This document shows positions 12,301 through 20,882 of a stretch of 64,000 nt of DNA, piece after piece. Each line of letters begins with the position of its first letter. The stretch's first letter is position 1. Origin of the DNA: Heliopora coerulea (taxonomy: Eukaryota; Cnidaria; Anthozoa; Scleralcyonacea; Helioporidae); NCBI GenBank assembly GCA_030142905.1, contig JASJOG010000347.1, positions 62,001 through 126,000 on the forward strand. Direction: 5' to 3'. The notes beneath the pieces were generated by a model. It was not told the DNA's origin and made no database searches. It worked only from the letters and a program-made list of their open reading frames with translations. Both the position numbers and the translations under genes were made by a program.

Positions 12301-15300
12301 ACAAGTTGTCCCCACGTACAAGTCGACCCCTTATTTTTTGACTGAAATATCATGATTTTTACAATACCCCGTGTATAAGTCGAGTCCATCAAATTATATA
12401 GTTACCAGACACAGAATAGTGTTGGCAGAAATGTTGATAACATGGCAAATTTTTAAAAGCATATTTTTTTAATCATTAAGAGCTTATTTTCATATAGAAA
12501 AACTACACATACAGTACTGGTATTTACTAAAGCTACTTACAATTTACTTTACGTGAAATATTTTAGTATACTAGTCTTGTAGATGAATAAACACTGGATA
12601 TTAAAATGTCTGTACAGGCCTCTCACGTTCGAAATTTGGCGCGCGCGGTCTATCGCGCGGGCAGATTACGTTGCGTGCGCGATTAAATAACATTGGGGGG
12701 GGGGGGGGAGTTCTCAAAAAAATAGAAAATTTTTCAATTTTCTTGTAATTACATCAATTTCATTCCGACATGAATACAATGTCATATCAATGTTGTTTAT
12801 AACAAAAGAAGGAACAGAAACATTGAGATATTACTTCAGCACAAGTCGCTTTCGAATTCCTCTTGGAAAAGTTCAAATTCACTGTCCTCACAACTGCTTT
12901 CGTCTTGGTCAAGTGTTGCGTGGACCTCGTCAACAACGTTAACGGTATTTCTCACTAACGTAATTTGATTTGGTTGAGAGACCTTTTCCCGTCTGTTTGA
13001 TGTCATATATATTTCAACAGTACGCTCTATTATGGTCTCTTTCTCTTCTCTGTTCCATAGCGGGTCGTTTCCGTCGACGATAAGGCTTTTATTCAAAGCG
13101 TTGTTGGCCATTAACAAGCGCCTATCCGAGAGGATGCTCGTGACGGTACTGAACGTTCTCTGTACTTGAGAGTTTGAGCCAGATGGACGGGAGCGTTTTC
13201 AAAACAAAACAGTTTGACAGGCGAGCTGAAATTAAAATTTGCGCGCGTGATCATTCGCGCGCGTAACATTAGCGGGGCGCGTGCCTGCGCGCGTTCCATT
13301 GAGAGGCCTGGTCTGTACATCAAAATCCCTCAAACTCTTCATCACTATTGTCAGACTGATTGAAAAGTTCATGAAATTGTTCCATGGTGATGTGGTCGTT
13401 GAAAGAGTCAGCCGTTTCTTTGTCTTCAAGAGGACTGGGACTAGTATATCTGATCTCTAATTTTGCTCAATTTCATGGCCCTTCCTATAAGTCGAGGTGG
13501 ACTTTTAGACATCAATTTTGGGTCCTAGAAAAGCGACTTATACGCCAGGAAATACGGTACTTATTTATTCGCCAAATTAAAGATGTTAAATCAAACTGAT
13601 ACTTACTGTGTGCACAATTTTTAAAACAAAGTCAGCAAATGCCCTTTGTCAAAAGTACAAGATGTCAGAACATAGTCAGAATCAAACTGTACCCTAGTAA
13701 TAATAGTACTTAATTTTATATTGACTGAATGGGTTTAAATAATAATAACAGTACTATATAATGCAGAAAAGCTTTCAATTGACTCTTTCCTTCTTAATCA
13801 CAGTCTTGAATAATTATAGACTTACAGCACAGTTGCAAGTTGGATTGAATTTTTATGTGGATTCTACCTTCTCCCTGGTCTAAAAACCCTAATTGTGATC
13901 AGTCTGGCTGGACTATTTATGGTCACTTTTAGTGAAACCCTAAATAAGGTGGCAATGATGACTGTTAAATCAAACTTTACTCATCTTTACCGGTTAAAGA
14001 AACATGAGAGTAATGTTTTAGAGACATGGGGCATCTACAGTTGTATGATGGATGGCTTTGGTAGAACATTGGTAAGGCTCTGGGGATAACTGTTCTGAAG
14101 ATAATAGTTGAGGCAGTGGTATATACACTTGCTGTAGCCATCCATTGGTTAGCCTTCTTCAAACTTGATTTTAATCCATGATTAAGTTTCCTTTCCTGCA
14201 TTTGTTGACTTTTAACATTTCAAATCATGCTGTACTCCATATTGCCAACTGTTAAGAGTTGATTTCTGACTTTTCCAACTCTTGCCCAGTTAGCTGGAAG
14301 AATAAAAATTGTTCATTGCCATGTGGCCAGATAAACTTCTTCCAACAGTATTTCTAAAAATGGCACCTTGCTTAGCAAGTCTCATGCAAAACTTTCTGCA
14401 TGTTAATGGAATTTTATCAGGATTTTTGAAATTCTAATGGATTTTTTTATTTTCACAAAAAAAAATGAAGTATTTCATTTTGGCAAAGTTCCATCAGAGG
14501 TTTGGGCTTGTTTTTAAATGAATTTTTAAGTGTTTTCTGGATTCCTTATATGGCTGGATTTTCAGATTTTTTCAAGGATGTTTTTTTATTTTTGGCAAAG
14601 TGTATGAACATTTTTTTTAGTAACATGCCCCTCATTAAAGTCCTTGTTCAAGTTTCTATGAATTTCAACAAAAGGCTTTCAATTAAGGTGTAGACATAAA
14701 ATATCCATTGATAAAATTTGAAAATGTTCCACGAAGAGATACGTAATAAATGCACAATTGACACCTAAATTTAGAGTTGTTTGACAAATCTCAGACTGGT
14801 ATACAGACTAGAGACAAATCAGTAATTTAGACAAATTTTATTTTATTTTTGATCAAAGAAAAAGGTGCATAAACCATCTAAACTATCAATAGTTCACAAA
14901 ATTATTGCAGTAGTTAATAGTTTCATTCAATATAAATACATTGATTATAGTGATCTTAATATTGCAATGTATTAATAGTTTGATTTATTGTTACCTCACT
15001 TGAAAATATGTCTGAAAGGATCCAGACTAAATATCTGAGCAGAAAGAAGGAAGAAACAAATCAAGAAACCCAAAATCTCCAATTTTTAGCATTTTGACAT
15101 TAATATTCTTGGTACCCTGCCTGCCCAAGGCTTGAATTAATAGGAAAATCTTACATGCACAGCATTGCACCCAATTTTTTTAACTACCTGCACCACCAAT
15201 TATTTGAGTACAGACATGTTCAAAAAAATTCTCAAAACACAATTTCACTTCTTTTCAATAATGATTTGGTTTACTTGAAGTTTTCGAGTGAGACTCCTCA

Positions 15301-17430
15301 GAACGCAGGCTCACTTGATGATTATGGCAAAAGGATGGGTGTAAGATTGCACAGTGGATTAAGAATCGTTCATGATTGAATTATCAGCTAAACAATATTG
15401 ATATGCTATTTGCTACAAACTACTATTATGTCCCATGTGCAATCATTACTCTGAAGCTAAGGTAATGATGCTGATTATGAAGTGCAGCTCATGCAGTCAC
15501 AGTGTGAAAATTTCTACGTGCACACAGTGCATGTAAGTGACAAAAATTACATGCACATCTCGAATTTTACGTGCATTCGTGTACGTGTGCATTCGTGTAT
15601 GTGTGCATGCGGTATTTTGAGCCTTGCTGCCAAAGGAGCTTGTGCATGAGGCTACAACCATTTGGTTCCTACCAGGATGCACCCACGTATGGTACACTGA
15701 TCAGGCAAGGAGATGGTCAAGAGCTACCTTTATATGAAAGTTGTGAGAGAGCATAGTTGCCTTATGAAAGTTGAAAGCTGTAATGCCTTACAAATTAAAT
15801 TTCCTCTCAGTGTAAAAAGTTGTATTCATACTTTTAATCTGATTGGTTACTACAAAATGCCAAAGGGAAAAGTAGATATAATATGCAACTCTTTACTACT
15901 AAAATGTCACCAAACATGATCATTTACTTCTGGCAAATATCATATTAATTGGAAGACATTTAGAAAATTACACTAGATCTTCAGTCCTCTGTTCAGTTTT
16001 GTCCTTGTTCATATTGCTATGTGATGACAAAATTAGTTGTTCTATTACCCTGCATTCCAGTATTAACTCATTAAAGGACAGATATACCACTTTGATTAAT
16101 AGTACCTAGAGGTCTAAAATGCTATAATATTAAAGAATAAAACGTAATCCAAGAAACGTCATCTTGTTAGCTTGATATTCAAGTTACGAAACAAGACAAG
16201 ACAGAGACAAAGTTGTAGCCACAAACCTTGCAACTTTGTCTCTGTCTTGTCTTGTTCATACATGTAAATTGAATATCAAGCTAGCAAAGTCTGATGTCCT
16301 GGATTCGAGCCCTGCCTGCAGCTCCAGGTTTTCTTCACATTACATTATTACTTGGTATTTTTTGGCCTAAACTTCTTCTTGATTTTCATTTACCTGGGTT
16401 TTCTTTATGACTAATATTAAGCAAAAAGCTCAAATTCACAGCAGTCAAGTTATTTTTAAAAAATTTTATCCTTCAGAAGCTGTTCATTGCAAGTTGTTCC
16501 CCAGTTCTCTCAAGTAGACAGCCAAAGTATGAGATTATGAATGGGGAAATGAATAGAAGATTTCTGGTAATATGTGAGCTATAATTGTAAATTTTCATTG
16601 CTTTATAACAACTTTCAGGTAAAACGTAACTTTTTTAAGCCTCCAATTATATCAAAGGCACCTTGTCTTCTAAATTTAAATTGGGATCAATTCAAGTTTA
16701 ATCTCCCGTTGTTTTTTCTGTTTTAAACCATAAATATGTGTATAAACTTAAGAGGAAAAACTACCAAAATATCTCAAACGATTCCCTTCTATATTTCAGT
16801 GGTTTTTCACTTGGGTCTGTGCACAGTTTTGGTTTTTCAAAGGACAAGGAAGCAGGGGTCAGACAATACCCGTCAACTTCGTTCATATTCATATGGAATA
16901 TGATGGCAAGGTGCGCGAAGTGTGGTTGCTTATTCGTATTTCTAGCTGTTGTTTGTTGTTTCACAACAACCTTATGCAGGAAAATTATTCTACTTGTATC
17001 TTTAGTTTTGTTCAATACTGTAGCAAGCGAGGAGCTAGGCGGAAATCGTAGTTTTAAGATAAATATGAGTGCCCAGCACAAAACGTGTTCTACAGCACAA
17101 GGGCAAATAAGCTTCCCAAATTAAAAATTGGTTTCAGAATTTCCGCAATCTATTTTTTACAACCATCTAAAGACCAAGAAATGAGCAGAAACAGTCAGAA
17201 TAGTCTTGATGCATAATGGAGAAAGATGACATAAAACGAGGGTGCCTTTCAAGCATTAAATAACGGAAACAGTGAAGTGCAACTCACCCATCTTCCGCCA
17301 GTCTTTGGGCACGTTCGTTTACAGATGCTAATTTCGAATGTTGTGGACAAGTTACTTTTGGTTCAACCAATGAAACTAACAACGAGTACACACTGCATAA
17401 TATAAACTTCTTCGCCAACATAAACGCCAT
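594..17430 (-). CDS. M6PR: Cation-dependent mannose-6-phosphate receptor, multi-exon
   Basis: Type I membrane receptor that binds mannose-6-phosphate on lysosomal hydrolases in the Golgi and carries them to endosomes. Exons found (minus strand): 17288-17430, 8680-8789, 8442-8489, 5397-5506, 3658-3806, 3155-3281 and 594-665. All have GT donors and AG acceptors and the phases agree at every junction down to 3155. These exons give about 252 residues; the vertebrate protein has 277. A short tail exon of about 20 residues between 3155 and 665 was not placed with confidence. Order: signal peptide, luminal MRH domain with all six cysteines, one membrane helix, then a cytosolic tail ending LLPM. The vertebrate ligand residues Gln66, Arg111, Glu133 and Tyr143 all have counterparts. 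The metal ligand Asp103 is Gln here. Identification rests on remembered family alignment. Confidence 0.93.
1924..2005. repeat. 82-bp near-perfect palindrome with paired CRE sites
   Basis: Each arm carries TGACGTCAAACCGGGTCG, reading inward to a centre near 1964. Only about two positions differ between the arms. Both arms contain the full CREB/ATF site TGACGTCA. It lies in the last M6PR intron and is probably a short foldback element. Confidence 0.8.
2365..2436 (+). repeat. tRNA-like 3' half (SINE relic)
   Basis: GTTGCGGGTTCGATCCCCGT forms a T-arm with an intact B-box (GGTTCGATCCC), followed by a short acceptor-like strand. The 5' half is degenerate, so this is a tRNA-derived repeat and not a tRNA gene. 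Confidence 0.5.
3155..3281 (-). CDS. M6PR: M6PR exon 6: transmembrane helix and juxtamembrane tail
   Basis: Begins after TTCTTGATTTGCAG and completes an Ile codon with exon 5. It encodes VVIVGVLYLILGMLYQRF, then VGAKGLEQIPNYLMW, which is nearly diagnostic for CD-M6PR (the vertebrate tail has YQRLVVGAKGMEQFP). The donor is CAAGCT/GTAAGT in phase 0. Confidence 0.93.
3658..3806 (-). CDS. M6PR: M6PR exon 5: end of MRH domain
   Basis: Encodes the last MRH strands. IIEE supplies the Glu133 equivalent and FCYYLFEM supplies Cys141 and Tyr143; GVC gives the sixth disulfide cysteine. The exon runs into the start of the transmembrane helix (PGSVFII). The acceptor is TTTTAG after 3806 and the donor is ATCAT/GTAAGT, phase 2. 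Confidence 0.9.
5397..5506 (-). CDS. M6PR: M6PR exon 4: MRH core with metal/ligand loop
   Basis: Encodes the central MRH segment: DWLLVTYIGEPY, then QHHC, then KRRALFFIVCD. Cys106 and Cys119 equivalents and the ligand residue Arg111 (first R of KRR) are present. Asp103, which binds divalent cation in mammals, is replaced by Gln (YQHHC versus YDNHC), while His105 is kept. An NNS sequon follows the cysteine. The donor is TAAG/GTAAGT, phase 0. Confidence 0.9.
5941..5974. repeat. Short hairpin repeat
   Basis: Perfect 14-bp arms TACTCGCTATCTAT / ATAGATAGCGAGTA around a 6-base loop. Flanking GATTGGCTAC and AACCAAC extend the symmetry weakly. Typical of a small MITE end pair. Confidence 0.65.
6358..6396 (+). 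repeat. (ACA)n microsatellite
   Basis: Uninterrupted run of about twelve ACA triplets after an ACGACG start, in an M6PR intron. Confidence 0.9.
6940..7430 (+). repeat. Dispersed repeat, copy 1
   Basis: Shares long stretches with 15770-16100 and 19150-19560 (for example the TGATTGGTTACTGC...AAATGCCAAGG and CACTAGACCTTCAGCC segments). It ends in a unit bounded by TTAATCCATTAA and TTAATGGGTCAA (7324-7426), which look like terminal inverted repeats. A second shortened unit lies at about 7590-7675. Confidence 0.6.
8177..8308. repeat. MITE with 17-bp perfect terminal inverted repeats
   Basis: TAGCCTGATGCAAACAC at the left end is exactly inverted at the right end, 132 bp in total. It lies in the M6PR intron beside exon 3. 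No coding capacity. Confidence 0.75.
8442..8489 (-). CDS. M6PR: M6PR exon 3: 48-nt MRH mini-exon
   Basis: Flanked by a TTTTTCTTCCCAACAG acceptor and a GTAAGT donor. It encodes ERHVIGKYEGMQVTGG, matching the ETVVGRL...NGS stretch of the vertebrate receptor. Entry phase is 1 and exit phase is 1, consistent with both neighbours. It is too short to be found by open-reading-frame length. Confidence 0.85.
8680..8789 (-). CDS. M6PR: M6PR exon 2: start of MRH domain
   Basis: Begins after a polypyrimidine-CAG acceptor. It encodes the first MRH strands, an N-glycosylation sequon (NYT), the second cysteine (TLC) and the Gln that aligns with ligand residue Gln66. The donor is AAAG/GTGGTA at 8680. An alternative GTAATC donor three bases further (8677) keeps the same phase. 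I prefer 8680 because the Gln-to-Trp spacing (25 residues) then equals the vertebrate spacing. Confidence 0.85.
9713..9736 (+). repeat. (AAAC)n microsatellite
   Basis: Six tetranucleotide units in M6PR intron 1. Confidence 0.85.
12615..13310 (-). mobile_element. hAT-like transposon relic nested in a TA element
   Basis: Perfect 11-bp terminal inverted repeats CAGGCCTCTCA with GTCTGTA repeated on both flanks (12608-12614 and 13311-13317), close to the 8-bp duplication of hAT elements. The subterminal regions are rich in GCGCGC, and a run of about 13 G lies near 12695. The internal minus-strand fragment (12836-13162) is the C-terminus of a hAT transposase. Only about 700 bp long, so heavily deleted. 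Confidence 0.7.
12836..13162 (-). pseudogene. hAT transposase C-terminal fragment
   Basis: Open for 109 codons and ends in a stop. QRTFSTVTSILSDRRLLM followed by NDPLWN and then a basic RRE segment matches the hAT dimerisation region (ERxFS ... RxxL ... NDxLW). It ends in an acidic tail. The catalytic core is absent, so it is not functional as a transposase. Confidence 0.65.
13738..14105 (+). pseudogene. Broken duplicate of ICMT exon 1 (3' part)
   Basis: Parallels the intact gene from about 18549 to 18917. Stretches such as TCAATTGACTCTTTCCTTCT and GCTGGACTATTTATGGT are shared. The match continues through the GTAAGG donor into intron sequence, so this is a DNA-level copy and not a retrocopy. 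A TGAATAATTATAG change introduces stops and the Arg-His-Pro motif is deleted. It has no exon 2 or start. It sits in M6PR intron 1. Confidence 0.85.
15000..16130 (+). repeat. Continuation of the ICMT segmental duplication (intron part)
   Basis: 15018-15120 matches 18930-19030 (GAAAGGATCCAGA, then the GAAACCCAAAATCT / GAGATCCTAAATCT region). 15770-16100 matches 19150-19560. About 0.9 kb of unrelated sequence at 14105-15000 separates this part from the exon-like part. It supports a single ancestral duplication of about 1.5 kb that was later interrupted. Confidence 0.65.
16167..16284. repeat. Foldback element with adjacent tRNA-like tail
   Basis: Arms built on TAGCTTGATATTCAA and AACAAGACAAGACAGAGACA meet near 16220; about 50 bp per arm with few mismatches. 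Directly downstream, GGATTCGAGCCCTGCC (16301-16316) resembles a B-box. Confidence 0.7.
17288..17430 (-). CDS. M6PR: M6PR exon 1: signal peptide and N-terminus
   Basis: Encodes 47 complete codons and ends in phase 2 at a GTGAGT donor. I chose the ATG at 17430 because its context is AATATGG and a hydrophobic signal peptide follows at once (LAKKFILCSVYSLLVSL). An upstream in-frame ATG at 17487 has a poorer context and would bury the signal peptide behind a basic leader. The first luminal cysteine (TCPQH) matches the first disulfide cysteine of the family. The splice to exon 2 restores a Gly codon. Confidence 0.85.
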
Positions 17431-18246
17431 ATTTATGTAATCCTCGTGACGGATTACTGATTTCGGTTTCCGAATACGGAGCATCATGGGAAATATGTGA
17501 AAAGTTATTTTGAGCTTTTCATTTCGTATTTCGGTGGGGGCCGAGAAGAGACTACGGCCGCCTCCTTATCTCTCCAACTAGCACAAAAATGCTATTTTTA
17601 TGTTATCAAAAATGTCGTTATAGTTTAAATAGTGCACTGTAGAAACTTTGAAATTCCTGCTGAGAAATTTTCCCTCGTGATGGAACAGGATGGATTAACA
17701 CTACCTGATCGGTATCAAGACGATTGATATTGACCCCGATTGACGCCAATCGCAATCGAGATTCCAATAATTTTGTACCATCTTCACAGGAACAGGTCTG
17801 ATCTTTGATATCAATGTTTGCATTTAAAATACACTCGATTGTAACAAAGCTATTTATCTAATTTAGCTAAAGATACTTTGTGTATCAAGACCGTCAACAG
17901 GGCATTCTTTCCTGCCCCTCCATTCCAGGATTCCCCCCGATCCACCCCTGGAAACATTCATAACGAAATACCTAAAATATTTCATTATGAACTGCTGAGG
18001 AATTTCAGGGATTTACCATGGTAAAGACATCGGGAGAGGATGATAGGGAGCCGAACTATTGGAAATGGCAATAAAAGTAATTTGTGTGGGACTGACGATA
18101 AGCGCCTTAAGCGACTTAGACAGTTGGTAAACTTCACTGCACATGTACCCAAATACCTTCGGTGAACGGTTTATTTTGCCCCGTGTTGTTGTTTTCAGAT
18201 TTTATACTTGTCAGTCAAACGATCTTTAGTTAAAAGAAAATTCAAT
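17431..18246. promoter_or_regulatory. Head-to-head M6PR/ICMT promoter region
   Basis: Only about 0.8 kb separates the two divergent start codons, so both promoters must lie here unless distant 5' exons exist. The segment is locally richer in GC near 17530-17570 (GGCCGCCTCC). I see no clear TATA box. Confidence 0.55.
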
Positions 18247-18889
18247 ATGGTGGTTCGAGAAATTAAGGTTGCTGTTTGTTCGTATGTTGCTTATACAACT
18301 TTTGTGCTTTATTTTCTCAACGATTTCGCGGCAAAAGGAGACGCCTTGGCATTTTACAGGATAGCTGGATGTCTTTTCATTTTTTTCATCACATCCTGTT
18401 TGCCGCTCATTGAAGTTGTTAAAAGATCGGCGTTGTTGGGATCTGTTTGTGGAACAGGATTGTTTTTAAGCTTCCAGTCATATTATTCCAGTTGGAGACC
18501 TGTTGGATGGTACCTAGCCACGTTATCCTTTTTCCACTTTTCGGAGTATATAATGACAGCATTATACAACGCAGACAAGCTCTCAATTGACTCTTTCCTT
18601 CTTAACCACAGTTTCGAGTATAAACTTGCTGCTGTTGGAAGTTGGATTGAATTTTTAGTTGAATTCTACTTTTTTCCTGCGTTAAAAACCCAATTTGGGA
18701 TCAGTATGGCTGGACTATTTATGGTAATTTTTGGTGAAACCCTTCGTAAAGTGGCAATGATGACTGCTAAATCAAACTTTACTCACCTTGTCCAGTTTAA
18801 GAAACGCGAGAGTCATGTTTTGGTCACGTGGGGCATATACGGTTGGTGCAGACACCCTGCATATGTTGGATGGTTTTGGTGGAGTATTG
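18247..18889 (+). CDS. ICMT: ICMT exon 1
   Basis: Encodes the N-terminal membrane helices and most of the SAM-binding region through WFWWSIG. Ends with one base of a Gly codon before GTAAGG. The frame reads open past the donor to 18972, but those intronic residues have no family counterpart. Confidence 0.93.
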
Positions 18890-20480
18890 GTAAGGCAGTG
18901 AGCATAACTGTTCTGAAAATAAGCATCAGAAAGGATCCAGAATTGAAGTTTGGGGGAAAGGAGGGGGAATAGATCAAGAGATCCTAAATCTGCCATTTTT
19001 ATCATTAATCCCATATTCTTAACATCTTGGGAGTTAAAGATAGCTTTTGGTCCCTGCATGGATCCACCCATTTATGACATTCTTAGCAACAAGCTGTTAC
19101 AATGGTCAGTCCCTTCTTGCCAAGTTCTTTTGATACTGAAAAGGCATGGTGGGAGTTTAGTTAGATGTAAAGTTGTAAGCTGTACTGCCTCCCAAAACTG
19201 AATTTTATCTAGGTGTCATAAGTTGTGATAGCTGCTTTTTACTTTAACCGGACTGGTTACTGCAAAATGCCAAGGGAAAAAAGTAGATACATGTCCAACT
19301 TTTTACTTCTGAAATGCCACCAAACATGATTATTTACCTCTGGTAATTATCATATTAATTGGAAGACATTCAGGAATTTCACTGGACCTTCAGCCTGTTG
19401 TTCAGTTTTTTTGTCGTGGTTTATATTGCCAAGTGATGACATAATTAGTCAATTATTCCATCACCCAATATTCCAATATTAACCCATTGATGGGCAGATG
19501 TACCATTCTGCTGAATAAAGTCATCCAGTGTTTGTCAGAATGAAAGTCTGAAATGTGTGTTATTATTACAAAAGTAAGTGATTTGTACTTAAAAAATTCA
19601 AAGCTATGAATATTAAATATAACCATCAAAAGAAACTTAATATGAACCATTGGTGAAGTCAGTCATGACATCGTTATTTACAACTTCAGTAATGTTCACA
19701 GTTCTACTGGTAAGGAATACAATACTATGGTGGGAAGAAATTCCCTATGCGACAATTTTGCAGTTCCTTCATCAGTGAAAATGAAGAAATGTTTGCTTAT
19801 ACACTGTACAGTGTGCTGACAACTAAATGCAAGTAAAATTAAACACTTCAAGAAAATGACAAATTTTTTGAAAGTAAACATGTTTTGGCAAACTTATGCC
19901 ATCTTCAGTACAAAAAAAAAACTGAAACATGTTTACTTTCAAAAAATTTGTTGTTTTCCTGAAGTGTTTAATTTCACTTGTGCTACTCAGAACTTAAGGT
20001 AAACACAAGTAAGATTAACTTGTGGCACTGACTCCAGTCAGGTGGATAGACTTGCTCAGTGGTAAACTGCAAAAATTTTGTATTATTTAAAGCAAAACTT
20101 CTCAAAATAAAGCCTTTGAAAATTTTAAATAAGTCTTTCAGCAGTACACAGTTTGTAATTGTCAATGGTTAACTTTCACAACATTGAATGAGATTTTTAC
20201 TTTGTTACATTAAATAAAATAGCTGTTAATCTTTACCTTTTCCTAAAAATCTGGTTGTTATGTTTGTTTCATGCTTTCAGGAACTCAGCTGGTTCTCTGT
20301 AATCCCATCTGCTTCATTGCCTATGTTTCTGCATCTTGGAAATTCTTTAAGGAACGTATCTGGGAGGAAGAACTAACACTTCGGAACTTTTTTGGTGAGG
20401 AGTACATTAAATACCAAAAGAGAGTTGGAACTGGGCTACCACTTATTTATGGTTGTGGAGATGATGAGAAGATAGAATAG
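18247..20480 (+). CDS. ICMT: Protein-S-isoprenylcysteine O-methyltransferase
   Basis: ER membrane enzyme that transfers a methyl group from SAM to the prenylated C-terminal cysteine of CaaX proteins such as Ras and lamins. Two exons, 18247-18889 and 20281-20480, join through a phase-1 intron (GTAAGG donor, ATGCTTTCAG acceptor) to restore a Gly codon. The product is 280 residues; the human protein has 284. Several hydrophobic segments occupy the first 200 residues. The cofactor motif HVLVTWGIYGWCRHPAYVGW lies just before the intron, and the ERIWEEELTLRNFFG motif lies in exon 2. Start is the ATG at 18247 (MVVREIK). An AATAAA lies at 20877-20882. A broken copy lies at 13738-14105. Confidence 0.95.
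19150..19560 (+). repeat. Dispersed repeat, copy 3 (ICMT intron)
   Basis: Same family as 6940-7430 and 15770-16100, with AATGCCAAGGGAAAAAAGT and the AACCCATTGATGGGCAGATG unit. Its presence inside the ICMT intron explains part of the similarity with the duplicated block. Confidence 0.6.
19830..19980. repeat. 151-bp foldback in the ICMT intron
   Basis: Arms of about 55 bp: left AAATTAAACACTTCAAGAAA and TTTTTTGAAAGTAAACATGT, right the near-exact reverse complement. The loop is about 38 bases with an A10 run. Confidence 0.8.
20281..20480 (+). CDS. ICMT: ICMT exon 2
   Basis: Encodes the last helix and the cytosolic C-terminus: TQLVLCNPICF, then RIWEEELTLRNFFGEEY, then KRVGTGLP. The double Glu is a conserved catalytic-region feature of the family. 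Stop TAG at 20478-20480. Confidence 0.93.
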
Positions 20481-20876
20481 CTGAATTTAAACTATTAAGT
20501 GTGGAGTTAATCATCAAGAATACAAACTTCACAAACTAAATTGAAAAGACTACACATATCCAGCTGATTTGGAATATCTTGACATGATCTGTACTATGTA
20601 ACCAATTGCAGTAGTACCTTCTGGGAATTGCTGGACCTGTGCTCAGGTTGTCCAGTCTTCTCTCTATTTCTTTACGGATTGCCAGGCAAAGTAATTGCAG
20701 CCACATTAATGGAACCAACAACATCATAGTTTCAAGTTTTTAAAGGAGGGGACTAGCAAAATATTTTCAACATTTCTTTTCTAGAGAAGTCATAACTAAA
20801 TAATTACAGTAGTAACCATTTTTTGTTCATATATTTTCTGTTATTTTTGCTTCTATGATGATCCAAAAATGAAATG

Positions 20877-20882
20877 AATAAA
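20877..20882 (+). promoter_or_regulatory. Putative ICMT polyadenylation signal
   Basis: First canonical AATAAA about 400 bases after the ICMT stop. Hexamer and position only. Confidence 0.45.

Larger units (their letters stand above)
12285..13557. mobile_element. TA-flanked (pogo/Tc1-type) element, interrupted
   Basis: The left end CCATATTTCCTGGCATACAA and the inverted right end CCGTATTTCCTGGCGTATAA are flanked by TA on both sides, the target duplication of the Tc1/mariner/pogo superfamily. With the nested insertion at 12615-13310 removed, about 580 bp remain and no transposase is visible, so it is non-autonomous or decayed. It lies in M6PR intron 1. Confidence 0.7.

Noticed and set aside
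16738..17124. Plus-strand 128-codon and minus-strand 106-codon frames
   Set aside because: They overlap each other on opposite strands in an M6PR intron, with no motif or splice logic.
18208..18246. ICMT start upstream of 18247
   Set aside because: The upstream in-frame start is TTG, not ATG; ATG 18247 gives a family-like N-terminus.
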